The notes: generated by a model not told the origin, from the sequence alone. Counted from the stretch's first letter, positions 7,933 to 18,214 are shown. The stretch: DNA of 64,000 nt from Nocardia sputorum (GCF_027924405.1 NZ_AP026978.1:2232001-2296000), one strand, 5' to 3'. A program made the numbers and translations.

Positions 7933-9110
7933 TGGCCGTCGAGAACGTCGCCGAAGCCGCCGAGGCTCGTACCCCCGCGATCAACAAGGGCGAGGTCTTC
8001 ACCTCGTTCGACGTCAACGCCTTCGAGGTGCCTTCCGCCAAGGACGAGGCGTGGCGGTTCACCCCGCTGCGCCGCCTGCGCGGACTGCAGGACGGCAGCG
8101 CGGTCCGCGACGGCCGCGCGACCGTCGAGGTCGCCGCGTCCGAGGGCGTGACGGTCGAGACGGTCGACCGCGCCGACACCCGGCTCGGCGAAGGCGGCGT
8201 GCCGTCCGATCGCGTTGCCGCGCAGGCGTATTCGGGCTTCGAGCAAGCCACCGTCGTGTCGGTCGGCAAGGAGGTCGAGGTCGCCGAACCGGTGACCGTC
8301 ACGATCACCGGCCCCGGCGAGGGCAAGACCGCCTACGGCCACCTGCAGATCCGGCTGGACCGCTTCGCCAAGGCCACCGTGGTCATCGACCAGCGCGGCA
8401 GCGGAACCTACGCCGAGAACGTCGAATTCGTGCTCGGTGATTCGGCTTCGCTGACCGTCGTCGCCGTGCAGGACTGGGCAGACGACGCCGTGCACGCCAC
8501 CGCCCACCACGCCAAGCTGGGCCGCGACGCCACGCTGCGGCACACCTCGGTCACCCTCGGCGGCGACCTGGTGCGCCTGACCGGAAACGTCCGCTACGAC
8601 GGACCCGGCGGCGACGCCGAACTGCTCGGCCTCTACTTCGCCGACGCGGGCCAGCACTTCGAACAGCGCCTGCTGGTCGATCACGCGGTGCCGAACTGCA
8701 AGTCGAACGTGCTGTACAAGGGTGCGCTGCAAGGCGATCCGCACTCGCCGAAGGGCGACGCTCGCACCGTGTGGGTCGGCGACGTGCTCATCCGCGCCGC
8801 CGCCGAGGGCACCGACACCTTCGAGGTGAACCGCAACCTGGTGCTCACCGACGGCGCGCGGGCGGACTCGGTGCCGAACCTGGAGATCGAGACCGGCGAG
8901 ATCGTCGGCGCCGGGCACGCGTCCGCGACCGGCAGGTTCGACGACGAGCAGCTGTTCTACCTGCGCGCCCGCGGCATCCCGGAGGACGCCGCCCGCCGCC
9001 TGGTGGTGCGCGGTTTCTTCCACGAGATCATCCAGAAGATCGCGGTGCCCGAGGTCCGGCAGCGGCTGGAGGCGGCCATCGAGGCCGAACTCGCCGCCAT
9101 CGGCGCCTGA
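7932..9110 (+). CDS. sufD: Fe-S cluster assembly protein SufD
   Basis: 392-aa partner of SufB in the SufBC2D scaffold. Recognised by VPSAKDEAWRFTPL near the N-terminus, the beta-helix core, and the C-terminal block SATGRFDDEQLFYLRARGI followed by ARRLVVRGFFHEII, paralogous to the end of SufB. ATG 7932 overlaps the sufB TGA by one base (TGATG), indicating translational coupling. It is followed after 38 bp by sufC. Confidence 0.96.
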   Translation: MAVENVAEAAEARTPAINKGEVFTSFDVNAFEVPSAKDEAWRFTPLRRLRGLQDGSAVRDGRATVEVAASEGVTVETVDRADTRLGEGGVPSDRVAAQAYSGFEQATVVSVGKEVEVAEPVTVTITGPGEGKTAYGHLQIRLDRFAKATVVIDQRGSGTYAENVEFVLGDSASLTVVAVQDWADDAVHATAHHAKLGRDATLRHTSVTLGGDLVRLTGNVRYDGPGGDAELLGLYFADAGQHFEQRLLVDHAVPNCKSNVLYKGALQGDPHSPKGDARTVWVGDVLIRAAAEGTDTFEVNRNLVLTDGARADSVPNLEIETGEIVGAGHASATGRFDDEQLFYLRARGIPEDAARRLVVRGFFHEIIQKIAVPEVRQRLEAAIEAELAAIGA

Positions 9111-9148
9111 TCAACGACCCCCATACCTGGCAAAGGAATCCGAATTCG

Positions 9149-11180
<2,032 letters not shown>

Positions 11181-11183
11181 GAC

Positions 11184-11651
11184 ATGCGCATGGAGCAGAT
11201 GTACCAGGAAGTGATCCTGGATCACTACAAGCACCCGCATCACCGGGGGCTGCGCGAGCCGTTCGGGGCCGAGGTGCACCACGTGAACCCGACCTGCGGC
11301 GACGAGGTGACCTTGCGCGTGCGGTTGGACGACGACGGTGACATCGCCGACGTCTCCTACGACGGGCAGGGCTGCTCGATCAGCCAGGCCGCCACCTCGA
11401 TCCTCACCGACCAGGTCATCGGGCTGCCGGTGCAACAGGCGCTGAAGGTGGTCGACTCCTACAGTGAGATGATCTCCAGCCGCGGCACCATCGAGGGCGA
11501 CGAGGACGTGATCGGCGACGGCATCGCCTTGGCGGGTGTCTCGAAGTACCCCGCGCGGGTGAAATGCGCGCTGCTCGGGTGGATGGCGTTCAAGGACGCC
11601 GTCCTCAGGATCGGCCCCGAGCAGCCCGCCGGCGCCGCGGAAGAGAACTGA
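11184..11651 (+). CDS. sufU: zinc-dependent sulfurtransferase SufU
   Basis: 155-aa SufU/IscU-like protein. In Gram-positives SufU takes persulfide sulfur from SufS and passes it to SufBCD. The zinc ligands are visible: Cys38 and Asp40 in NPTCGDE, Cys64 in GQGCSIS, and Cys128 in RVKCALLGW. The YQEVILDHYKHPHHRG N-terminus is characteristic. ATG 11184 gives MRMEQMYQ; ATG 11190 is an alternative. It ends in a Gly/Ala-rich tail. Confidence 0.96.
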   Translation: MRMEQMYQEVILDHYKHPHHRGLREPFGAEVHHVNPTCGDEVTLRVRLDDDGDIADVSYDGQGCSISQAATSILTDQVIGLPVQQALKVVDSYSEMISSRGTIEGDEDVIGDGIALAGVSKYPARVKCALLGWMAFKDAVLRIGPEQPAGAAEEN

Positions 11652-11680
11652 CACCGTCCGATGGGAAACGGGGAAGCGTC

Positions 11681-12073
11681 ATGAGTGACACACCGGCCAC
11701 CGACACGACCGAACCGGCCGCGCCGGCCGCCGAACCGGCCGAGCTGTCCGCGGAGGACATCAAGCTGCTCGAGGACATCGAAGAGGCGATGCGCGACGTC
11801 GTCGACCCGGAACTGGGCATCAACGTCGTCGACCTGGGTCTGGTCTATGGATTGCGCGTCGAGGAGGAGAACATCGCGGTCCTCGACATGACGCTGACCT
11901 CGGCGGCCTGCCCGCTGACCGACGTCATCGAGGACCAGTCCCGCAACGCGCTGGTGCGCAGCGGGCTGGTGGAAGACCTGAAGATCAACTGGGTCTGGAT
12001 GCCGCCGTGGGGGCCGGACAAGATCACCGAGGACGGCCGCGAGCAGTTGCGCGCCCTCGGGTTCACGGTGTAA
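11681..12073 (+). CDS. sufT: SUF system-associated MIP18/DUF59 protein SufT
   Basis: 130-aa DUF59 (MIP18) protein, an auxiliary factor in Fe-S maturation that closes the suf operon. An Ala/Pro/Thr-rich N-terminus (about residues 3-22) precedes the domain: VVDPELGINVVDLGLVYGL, LDMTLTSAACPLTDVIEDQ with the conserved Cys, and WVWMPPWGPDKITEDGREQL. ATG 11681 follows GGGGAAG. A strong hairpin at 12089-12133 follows the stop. Confidence 0.94.
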   Translation: MSDTPATDTTEPAAPAAEPAELSAEDIKLLEDIEEAMRDVVDPELGINVVDLGLVYGLRVEEENIAVLDMTLTSAACPLTDVIEDQSRNALVRSGLVEDLKINWVWMPPWGPDKITEDGREQLRALGFTV

Positions 12074-12088
12074 TCGCCAGAGCTGGTA

Positions 12089-12133
12089 GCAGCCGCCGGG
12101 CAGTGCCTGAACAAGGTGCTGCCCGGCGGCTGC
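12089..12133 (+). terminator. terminator-like hairpin after the suf operon
   Basis: Perfect 15-bp inverted repeat (12089-12103 with 12119-12133, arm GCAGCCGCCGGGCAG) with a 15-nt loop, 15 bp after the sufT stop. No U-tract follows, as is common for high-GC actinobacterial terminators. Confidence 0.7.
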
Positions 12134-12363
12134 GTCATATGCCGCGTGCAGTGGTAGTGGTCCGGTCACCGGCGACCCTTACCGGTCACTACCCATCCGC
12201 ACGGCCGCACCGACCGCTGCTCGGCGCGAAGGGCTTTCGTCAGACGAGCGCCTACCGCGCCGGTATCACGGACCTGCCCACGGTGGGAAGCCTGTTTTTG
12301 GACAAAGCGTACGAGTCCGGCGATGATCTGACCCCACAGACGAGAGACGGGGAGGATCCTCAC

Positions 12364-12792
12364 ATGTCGGTGCCGCACAAGGCTGCCCTCGGGCTCGCGG
12401 CGGTGTCGGCCGCCACCTGCGCCGTGGTCGGCGCTCCTGCGGGTGAAGCGCGTGCGGCGACCTACTATGGCGCGCTGGCGTTTTCCTCCAGCACAGGCGC
12501 CGTCACTTCGGCGGTGGACTATGCGAGCGCCGCCGCCGCGGACAGCGCGGCTCGCGCTCAATGCGGTGTCGCCGACTGTCGGACGGTGGTGCAGTTCTGG
12601 AACGCCTGTGGGTCCGTGGTGCGCGGCGCCGACGGCAGACACGGATGGGCGTGGGGCGCCACCCGTGCCGAAGCCGAACGCCGGGCCATCGAGGTCCTCG
12701 GTCCGAGCGCACCGCCGTTCCCCGATCTCGGCAGCGCCATCCCCCGGCCGGGAACGGTCCGTTTGACAGCCTGCACGTCGACTGCCGGGTAG
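12364..12792 (+). CDS. secreted DUF4189 domain protein
   Basis: 142-aa exported protein. The signal peptide spans about residues 1-32, ending GEARAATYYG, with probable cleavage after ARA. The mature part matches the DUF4189 pattern: YYGALAFSSSTG, a block with repeated Ala ending AARAQCG, CRTVVQFWNACG, and GWAWGATRAEAERRAIEVL. Four cysteines in the domain could form disulfides. Function unknown; the family is common in Nocardia and mycobacteria. ATG 12364 follows GGGGAGGAT at 12350-12358. It is convergent with the hemerythrin gene. Confidence 0.82.
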   Translation: MSVPHKAALGLAAVSAATCAVVGAPAGEARAATYYGALAFSSSTGAVTSAVDYASAAAADSAARAQCGVADCRTVVQFWNACGSVVRGADGRHGWAWGATRAEAERRAIEVLGPSAPPFPDLGSAIPRPGTVRLTACTSTAG

Positions 12793-12833
12793 CCTCAGCG
12801 CCGCATGGACCGGCCGAGCGAAACCCTGCACGC

Positions 12834-12855
12834 GAACTAGTCGAACGTCTAGTTC
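12834..12855. terminator. short inverted repeat between convergent genes
   Basis: GAACTAG / CTAGTTC, 7-bp arms with an 8-nt loop, between the DUF4189 gene (plus) and the hemerythrin gene (minus). The position suits a weak bidirectional terminator, but the stem is short and AT-rich for that role. Confidence 0.35.
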
Positions 12856-12942
12856 ACTGACAATGCGCCCGAGTCTCCGGCCGTTGCTGATCCCGCTCCG
12901 AAGGGCGGCGAGATCACGCTGAGCAACAACCCGGCCAGCCGG

Positions 12943-13527
12943 TCAGGACGGGGGTGCGGTCGGCGGGTAGTGGGAGCGCCTGCCGCTGATCAGGTCGCGG
13001 ATCTTGTCCACGACCGCGGACACCATGCCCATGGTCTTCAGATAGCCGGGGCTCGACGGCGCGCCTGGATGCGGCCGGGTCGGTGCCATGGCCTTCGCCG
13101 CGGCCATCTTGCGCCCGAGTTCGTTGGACGTCTCCGGTGGTATCGCGTCCGCGAACACCGGCCATACCTCGGACTGCTCGAACTCGATGTGGGCGCGCGC
13201 GGCGGGAATGAACTCGGTCAGCGCCTGCTCGAACTCGGAGCTGCCCGCCTGCGAGTTCTTCAGCTGCTGGAGCAATTTCTTGGCCCGGTCCTCTTGGCCG
13301 ATCGCCCGATCGGCGAGTTCGTCGCCGTCCGGGACCGTCCGCCGGACTTCCGGCCAGAAGAACTGCTCTTCGATCGCCTCGTGCTGCGATTCCGCGATCA
13401 CCAGGGTGGTCACCAGATCACCACGAGCGCGGACCTCTGCGTCGCCGCTGCCCCGGCCACGTTCCAGGGACTCGAGAATCCCGAGTACGCCTTCGTGGTC
13501 GGTGCGCAGAAATGTCAATGCGTCCAC
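12943..13527 (-). CDS. hemerythrin domain-containing protein
   Basis: 194-aa protein with an N-terminal hemerythrin-like four-helix domain. Candidate di-iron ligands are His11 (RTDHEGV), His49 and Glu53 (ESQHEAIEEQ), and His113 and Glu117 (RAHIEFEQ). Such proteins bind O2 or respond to NO or redox stress. The C-terminal 60 residues are Pro/Ala-rich. I chose GTG 13525-13527, which is preceded by AAGGAG; the frame continues upstream without a plausible start. A DUF2795 gene and an NDH-2-like flavoprotein gene lie upstream. Confidence 0.85.
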   Translation of the reverse strand: MDALTFLRTDHEGVLGILESLERGRGSGDAEVRARGDLVTTLVIAESQHEAIEEQFFWPEVRRTVPDGDELADRAIGQEDRAKKLLQQLKNSQAGSSEFEQALTEFIPAARAHIEFEQSEVWPVFADAIPPETSNELGRKMAAAKAMAPTRPHPGAPSSPGYLKTMGMVSAVVDKIRDLISGRRSHYPPTAPPS

Positions 13528-13657
13528 TGCGTTCTCCTTCCGAGTGCCTGGCCATGCGGGTCCGCTGCCCGGTTGCAGCGTGCGGGGCTCAGGGGGTGGC
13601 GCGAGCGACCGCGGATCCGGTCCGGCCGTAGCCGCCGGGATCCGTGGTCGCGGGCGT

Positions 13658-13843
13658 TCACGACACGGCTTGGCTGACCGCGTTCGGGCCGTCGTAAGTC
13701 CGGTCGGGGATCGCCTCGAGGGCGTTGAGGATGTCTTTGTCCGCACCGTTGTCCCGGGCTGCCGAGACAATGCCCTCGCGGTCGCACGGATAGTCGAGAC
13801 CGGAGAGGTACTTCTGCACCTGGATCGGATTGACCTGGCCCAT
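13658..13843 (-). CDS. DUF2795 domain-containing small protein
   Basis: 61-aa protein of the DUF2795 family: VNPIQVQKYLSGLDYPCDR, DNGADKDILNALEAIPD and a short polar tail. The family is frequent in actinobacteria and its function is unknown. ATG 13841-13843 is preceded on the minus strand by AAAGGAG. It lies upstream of and in the same direction as the hemerythrin gene, so the two may be co-transcribed. Confidence 0.83.
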   Translation of the reverse strand: MGQVNPIQVQKYLSGLDYPCDREGIVSAARDNGADKDILNALEAIPDRTYDGPNAVSQAVS

Positions 13844-14031
13844 GCTGTGCTCCTTTCGCGCAATCGCCGATTCGAGCAGCTGACACCGACGCACTACCAC
13901 CCTCCCGGCACGCCAAACCACCGATGAATGCCGGTTCGGCGGAGTTCGCCGAGTCACGAGCGGCCGGTAGCGCGGTTTCGGGACGGTCTGGGCGGGAATC
14001 GCGTCGGAGAGCTGACGTCGAGGAGGTCTCC

Positions 14032-15360
14032 GTGTCGGATGGGAACACCGCGAGCCCGCAGCGGGTCGTGATCGTGGGGAGTGGATTCGCCGGGTTCACC
14101 TGCGCCCAGAAGCTCTGCCGCATCGTGGCGAAGGCGAAACGGGACGTCGAAATCGTCCTCGTCACCCCGAACGACTACATGCTCTACACCCCGCTGCTGC
14201 CGGATGTGGCGGGCGGACTGATCGACCCCCGATTCGTCGCCATCTCCCTGGCCGATTCGCTGCCGCGGGTCCGGCTCGTGGTCGCGAACGTCCGGTCGGT
14301 GGACCTGCAGAACAAGACGATCACGGTGGCCGGTGAGCAGTACCCGCCCCGGGAGTTGTCCTGGGATCGGCTGGTGCTGACGCCCGGATCGGTCACCCGG
14401 CTGTTCGACATACCCGGCTTGGCGGAGCACGCGCGCGGGCTCAAGACCGTCGCCGAGGCGCTGTACCTGCGTGAGCAGTTGTTGCGCCAGCTCGAACTCG
14501 CCGACGACGAAGAGGACGCCGAAGTACGGCGGGCCCGCCGCACCGTGGTCGTCGTGGGGGCGTCGTACGCGGGTACCGAGCTGATCGCGCAGTTGCGCGC
14601 CCTCGCCGACGCGTACGCCGCCCGGCGCGGATTCGACCCCGCCGAAGTGCGTTTCCTTCTGCTGGACATGGCCCCCAGGGTGATGCCCGAAGTCGGCGAG
14701 CGGCTCAGCGACAAGGTGCTGAAGGTGCTGCGGAAACGGGGTATCGAGATCCGGTTGGAGACCTCGTTGAAGAAACTCGACGAGAACTCGGTCGTGCTCA
14801 CCGACGGCACGGTGGTTCCGACGCACACCGTCGCCTGGGTGACGGGCGTGACCGGCGCGCCGGTGCTCGGCACGCTCGGCCTGCCGTTGGAGAAGGGGCG
14901 CTTGGTCGTCGACGCGAAACTGGCCGTGCCCGGCCATCCGGACGTCTTCGCGGGCGGGGACGCGGCGGCCGTGCCCGACCTCACCAAGCCGGGCCGGATC
15001 ACGCCGCCCACGGCGCAGCACGCCTCGCGGCAGGGCAAGACGCTGGCCAGGAACGTCGCCGCCAGTCTCGGCATCGGCACTGCCGTGGACTACAAGCATC
15101 GCGACCTCGGTCTGGTCGTCGACCTCGGGCCGGGCTTCGCCGTCGCCAACCCGATGGGCATCCGCCTCTCCGGTCTGCCCGCCAAGGCGGTGACGCGCGC
15201 CTATCACACCTTCGCCGTGCCGAGAGCCGTGAACCGCTGGGCGATCACGGTCTCCTACCTGACCATCGCGGTGACACCGCGGCCGCTGGCGCTGCTCGGA
15301 CTCGTCAGCCACGAGGAAGCCAGCTTCGGCGGCAGCGAGGGCATCACCCGGCCTTCCTGA
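14032..15360 (+). CDS. NAD(P)/FAD-dependent oxidoreductase (type II NADH dehydrogenase-like)
   Basis: 442-aa two-dinucleotide-binding flavoprotein. The FAD motif is VVIVGSGFAGFTCAQKL at about residues 11-27. The NAD(P) motif VVVVGASYAGTELIAQL follows at about 172-188. DVFAGGDAAAVPDLTKP and PTAQHASRQGKTLARNVAA mark the NDH-2 family. It lacks the long C-terminal membrane anchor of the ndh gene at 57521-58954, so it is a divergent paralogue. GTG 14032 has a perfect AGGAGG six bases upstream. Electron acceptor unknown. Confidence 0.85.
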   Translation: MSDGNTASPQRVVIVGSGFAGFTCAQKLCRIVAKAKRDVEIVLVTPNDYMLYTPLLPDVAGGLIDPRFVAISLADSLPRVRLVVANVRSVDLQNKTITVAGEQYPPRELSWDRLVLTPGSVTRLFDIPGLAEHARGLKTVAEALYLREQLLRQLELADDEEDAEVRRARRTVVVVGASYAGTELIAQLRALADAYAARRGFDPAEVRFLLLDMAPRVMPEVGERLSDKVLKVLRKRGIEIRLETSLKKLDENSVVLTDGTVVPTHTVAWVTGVTGAPVLGTLGLPLEKGRLVVDAKLAVPGHPDVFAGGDAAAVPDLTKPGRITPPTAQHASRQGKTLARNVAASLGIGTAVDYKHRDLGLVVDLGPGFAVANPMGIRLSGLPAKAVTRAYHTFAVPRAVNRWAITVSYLTIAVTPRPLALLGLVSHEEASFGGSEGITRPS

Positions 15361-15478
15361 CCATCAGGACGCCTTCACGCCGGCTTCCGCGCCCGCGTTG
15401 CCGACGAGACATCTCTGTGGCCGGGAGCCCGTGATGCCGATCCGCCGGGCGGCTACCACAGCCCGCGCGCGACCATTG

Positions 15479-15495
15479 CGCAACAAGAGGTTGCG
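15479..15495. promoter_or_regulatory. operator-like inverted repeat 1 (CGCAAC-N5-GTTGCG)
   Basis: CGCAAC-AAGAG-GTTGCG upstream of the SDR gene. It is identical in arm sequence and spacing to the repeat at 15525-15541; the centres are 46 bp apart. Likely a two-site operator for an unidentified dimeric regulator. Confidence 0.55.
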
Positions 15496-15524
15496 GATCG
15501 TCGGGTGCGTCGGTTACGGTTATG

Positions 15525-15541
15525 CGCAACCAATGGTTGCG
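15525..15541. promoter_or_regulatory. operator-like inverted repeat 2 (CGCAAC-N5-GTTGCG)
   Basis: CGCAAC-CAATG-GTTGCG; the symmetry extends to CGCAACC-AAT-GGTTGCG. It ends 43 bp before the SDR ATG. No regulator gene is adjacent. Confidence 0.55.
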
Positions 15542-15584
15542 TATTGGTATTCGTGGTGCGGCTGCAGAACTCCGGAGGACACAC

Positions 15585-16397
15585 ATGAGTGGATTGCTGC
15601 TCGAGGACAAGAACGCTGTGATCTATGGCGGCGGGGGCGCAATCGGCGGCGCTATCGCACGGGTATTCGCCCGAGAAGGCGCGCGGGTCTTCCTCGCCGG
15701 GCGAACGCAGGCGAAGCTCGACGCCGTGGCGGAGGATATCGCCGCCACGGGCGGGACCGTCGAGACCGCGCGAGTCGACGTTCTCGATCAACAGGCGGTC
15801 GAAAACCACGCCAACGCGATCGCGGCGGCGGGCGGGAGCATCGACATCGCCCTCAATGCCGTGAGCGTGATGCACGACCAGGGGACGGTGCTGGCGAACC
15901 TCTCGCTGGCGGAGTTCATGCGGCCGATCGACGGCTTTCTGCGGACGCTGTTCATCACAAGCAAGGCTGTGGCACCGCACATGGGTCGCGAGCGTCCTGG
16001 CGTCATTCTGACCTTGTCCGAGCCCGGCGCCAAACTGGCCGTGGGCGGCATCCTCGGGCACGCCGTGAGCGCGGCCGGCAAGGAAGCATTCGCGCGGGGT
16101 CTGGCCGCGGAGCTGGCACCCCGCAACATCCGGGTCATCGACATCCGTCCACACGCTGTCGTCGACGCCCCGGCGGCGGGTTCCTACACCAAGGATCTCT
16201 TCGTCCAGACCGCGGCAGCGGCGGGGGAATCGGTCCAGGAATTGCTCGAAGGCGGGGCGATGGCGCAGGGGACGCTCCTGAAAAGGCTGCCCACGCTCTC
16301 CGAAGTCGCAGAGACTGCCGCTTTCCTTGCTTCAGATCGCGCTGGAGTCATGACCGGAACCGTTGTCAATCTGTCGGGCGGTGCACTTGTCGACTGA
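15585..16397 (+). CDS. SDR family oxidoreductase lacking the catalytic tyrosine
   Basis: 270-aa short-chain dehydrogenase. The Rossmann motif is AVIYGGGGAIGGAIA (about residues 11-25). LAGRTQAKL (37-45) suggests NADP preference, and the C-terminal AAFLASDRAGVMTGTVVNLS block is typical. In the active site Ser145 (TLSEPG) and Lys166 are present, but the YxxxK tyrosine is replaced by Ser162 (SAAGK). It may therefore be a non-classical or inactive reductase. ATG 15585 follows GGAGG at 15573-15577. The two CGCAAC repeats lie directly upstream. Confidence 0.84.
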   Translation: MSGLLLEDKNAVIYGGGGAIGGAIARVFAREGARVFLAGRTQAKLDAVAEDIAATGGTVETARVDVLDQQAVENHANAIAAAGGSIDIALNAVSVMHDQGTVLANLSLAEFMRPIDGFLRTLFITSKAVAPHMGRERPGVILTLSEPGAKLAVGGILGHAVSAAGKEAFARGLAAELAPRNIRVIDIRPHAVVDAPAAGSYTKDLFVQTAAAAGESVQELLEGGAMAQGTLLKRLPTLSEVAETAAFLASDRAGVMTGTVVNLSGGALVD

Positions 16398-16402
16398 GAC
16401 CA

Positions 16403-16492
16403 CCCGATCAAGCCGACAAGGCCGAATTGCTTCGTTCGTCGCACATCCCGGGCGCTCCGCTGGTGCTGCCGAACGCCTTCGCCTCTGGCTGA
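16403..16492 (+). pseudogene. 5' remnant of an isocitrate lyase/PEP mutase family gene
   Basis: Right after the SDR stop one frame reads DQADKAELLRSSHIPGAPLV and then LPNAFASG before TGA (16490-16492). This matches the N-terminal signature I know from isocitrate lyase/phosphoenolpyruvate mutase family proteins (LRxLHxPGxPLVLPNAWDAxSAR...). There is no ATG, and the gene stops exactly where the catalytic domain should continue. I read it as a truncated remnant, perhaps once downstream of and co-transcribed with the SDR gene. Confidence 0.5.
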
Positions 16493-16503
16493 GAATCGCA
16501 AGC

Positions 16504-17214
16504 GTGCCGGCATCCGAGAGTGAATGGGCGAAGCCGGGCGCCACCCGTCGGAAACCCCTGCGCGAGGTATGGGACAGCGGAGATGATGCGGTGGTGGACG
16601 AGGTGACGTATCGGCGATCGCGCGCCGGGTTGCACGCGGTCGCGGAGTTGTTGATCGCTGGGCCGCAATTCCGGGAGTTCGGCACCATCCGGTTGGGCGT
16701 CGTGCGGGGAGGCTTCGGGGGTGTGCGGTGGCCGGTCTCGGTTGTCGGAGCGGAATTGGTCTGGCCGGAAGGGCGGGTCCTGCTGGAGGGAACCTATCGA
16801 GAACTCGCCCGGGCTGCGGGTTTCGAACCTGGGCCGCCGGAGGGTGTGTACGCGGACACCACGGGCGTAGACCCCGATGCGACGATCGAGGTGGATCCCT
16901 CGGCGGCCGGGTTGATCGAAGACTGGCTCGCGGTAGGGGACAAGGCGTTGCGCTGCCTGGCTTCCGGCGTGACGCCGGTGCTGTGGCCGGAGCATTTCGA
17001 TCTGTCGAGCACGCTCGACGAGGTGAACTACGGGGTCTCGCCGGGAGACGACGCCCATCCCGGCCCGTACGCCTACATCGGACCATGGACGCCACGGACC
17101 GGCGATTTCTGGAACGCGCCGTTCGGCGCGCGCAGGCCGCGCGGCGCGGTGAATACCGTCGCGGCATTGCTGGAGTTCTTCGAAGAGGGCAGGCAGCTCG
17201 CGGCGGAGGGCTGA
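16504..17214 (+). CDS. conserved hypothetical protein
   Basis: 236-aa soluble protein with no domain I can name. Notable segments are REFGTIRLGVVRGGFGGVRW, GTYRELARAAG, SAAGLIEDWLAVGDKAL and LWPEHFDLSSTLDEVNYGVS, then PYAYIGPWTPRTGDFWNAPF. The acidic, aromatic and Pro-rich pattern suggests a globular enzyme-like fold conserved in actinobacteria. I chose GTG 16504 (VPASESEW); the frame is open upstream to 16363 but there overlaps the SDR and the remnant. It ends just before ku on the opposite strand. Confidence 0.6.
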   Translation: MPASESEWAKPGATRRKPLREVWDSGDDAVVDEVTYRRSRAGLHAVAELLIAGPQFREFGTIRLGVVRGGFGGVRWPVSVVGAELVWPEGRVLLEGTYRELARAAGFEPGPPEGVYADTTGVDPDATIEVDPSAAGLIEDWLAVGDKALRCLASGVTPVLWPEHFDLSSTLDEVNYGVSPGDDAHPGPYAYIGPWTPRTGDFWNAPFGARRPRGAVNTVAALLEFFEEGRQLAAEG

Positions 17215-17245
17215 CGCGCCGCCATGCGGTTCCGCTCCGCGGTCG

Positions 17246-18214
17246 TCAGGCGCCTTTGCGCGTCGGGGCCTTTTTGGCCGCCTTCTTCGCAGGCGTCTTC
17301 TTCGCCGTGCTCTTGGTGGCCGCGCTCTTCGAGGCGCCGCTCTTGGACGCGGTGCTCTTGGCTCCGGCGCTCTTGGCCGCGGCCTTCTTCGCGGTCTTCT
17401 TCGGCTCCGCGCCCTCGCCACCCGCGGTCCTGCGCCCGCTCGCCTCCAGGCTGCGCTGCAGGGCGGCGACCAGGTCGACCACCTCGGCGTCCATCCCGCT
17501 CGGCGCGAGCTCCGGCTGCTCGGGCACCTTGCCGGTGCCGCTGGCGATCGCCTCGTCGAGCAAGCGCTTCAATTCGATCTGGTACTCGTCGGTGAACTGC
17601 TCCGGATCGAAGTCGTCGGACATGGCCTCGACGAGCGTCTCGGCCATCTTGATCTCCTGCGGCCTGGGGTCGGCGACACCGTCGAGGGATTCGAAGTCGA
17701 CGGAGCGGACCTCGTCCGGCCACAGCAGCGTCTGGACCACCAGAACGCCCTCACGCACGCGCAGCGCGGCCAGCCGCGTCTTCTGCCGCAGCGTGAAATA
17801 CACCAGGGCGGTGCGCTCGATCTTCTCCAGCGTCCGCGCCAGCAGGACGTAGGCCTTCGGCGTGCTGGAATCCGGTTCCAGGTAGTAGCTCTTCTCGAAC
17901 AGGATCGGGTCGATCTGCTCGGACGGCACGAACTGGAGCACCGGGATCTCGTGCTTCTCGGCCACCGGCAGTTTCGCGAAGTCCTCGTCACTGAGGACGA
18001 TCTTGTCGCCGTCCGGGGACTCGTAGGCCTTGTCGATCTCGGTGTACTGGACGGATTCACCGCACACGGTGCAGACGCGCTCGTATTTGATCCGGCCTCC
18101 ATCCTTGGCGTGCACCTGATGGAACCGGATGTCGTGGTCCTCGGTGGCGGTGTACACCTTCACCGGAACGTTCACCAGCCCGAATGCGATCGAGCCCTTC
18201 CAGATCGATCTCAT
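17246..18214 (-). CDS. ku: Ku protein, non-homologous end joining
   Basis: 322-aa bacterial Ku homodimer subunit that threads onto DNA double-strand ends and recruits LigD. The Ku core starts MRSIWKGSIAFGLVNVPVKV. It includes YERVCTVCGESVQYTEIDKAYE, IPVLQFVPSEQIDPILFEKS and LLARTLEKIERTALVYFTLR. From about residue 270 the tail is a Lys/Ala/Ser/Thr-rich repetitive extension (KKTAKKAAAKS, SAATKSTAKKTPAKKAAKK), as in mycobacterial Ku, which binds DNA. The start ATG overlaps the stop of lycopene cyclase (ATGA). No ligD is in the window. Confidence 0.95.
   Translation of the reverse strand: MRSIWKGSIAFGLVNVPVKVYTATEDHDIRFHQVHAKDGGRIKYERVCTVCGESVQYTEIDKAYESPDGDKIVLSDEDFAKLPVAEKHEIPVLQFVPSEQIDPILFEKSYYLEPDSSTPKAYVLLARTLEKIERTALVYFTLRQKTRLAALRVREGVLVVQTLLWPDEVRSVDFESLDGVADPRPQEIKMAETLVEAMSDDFDPEQFTDEYQIELKRLLDEAIASGTGKVPEQPELAPSGMDAEVVDLVAALQRSLEASGRRTAGGEGAEPKKTAKKAAAKSAGAKSTASKSGASKSAATKSTAKKTPAKKAAKKAPTRKGA

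Noticed and set aside
15344..15610. A minus-strand 88-codon frame over the CGCAAC operators
   Set aside because: Overlaps both operator repeats and the SDR start; low-complexity translation.
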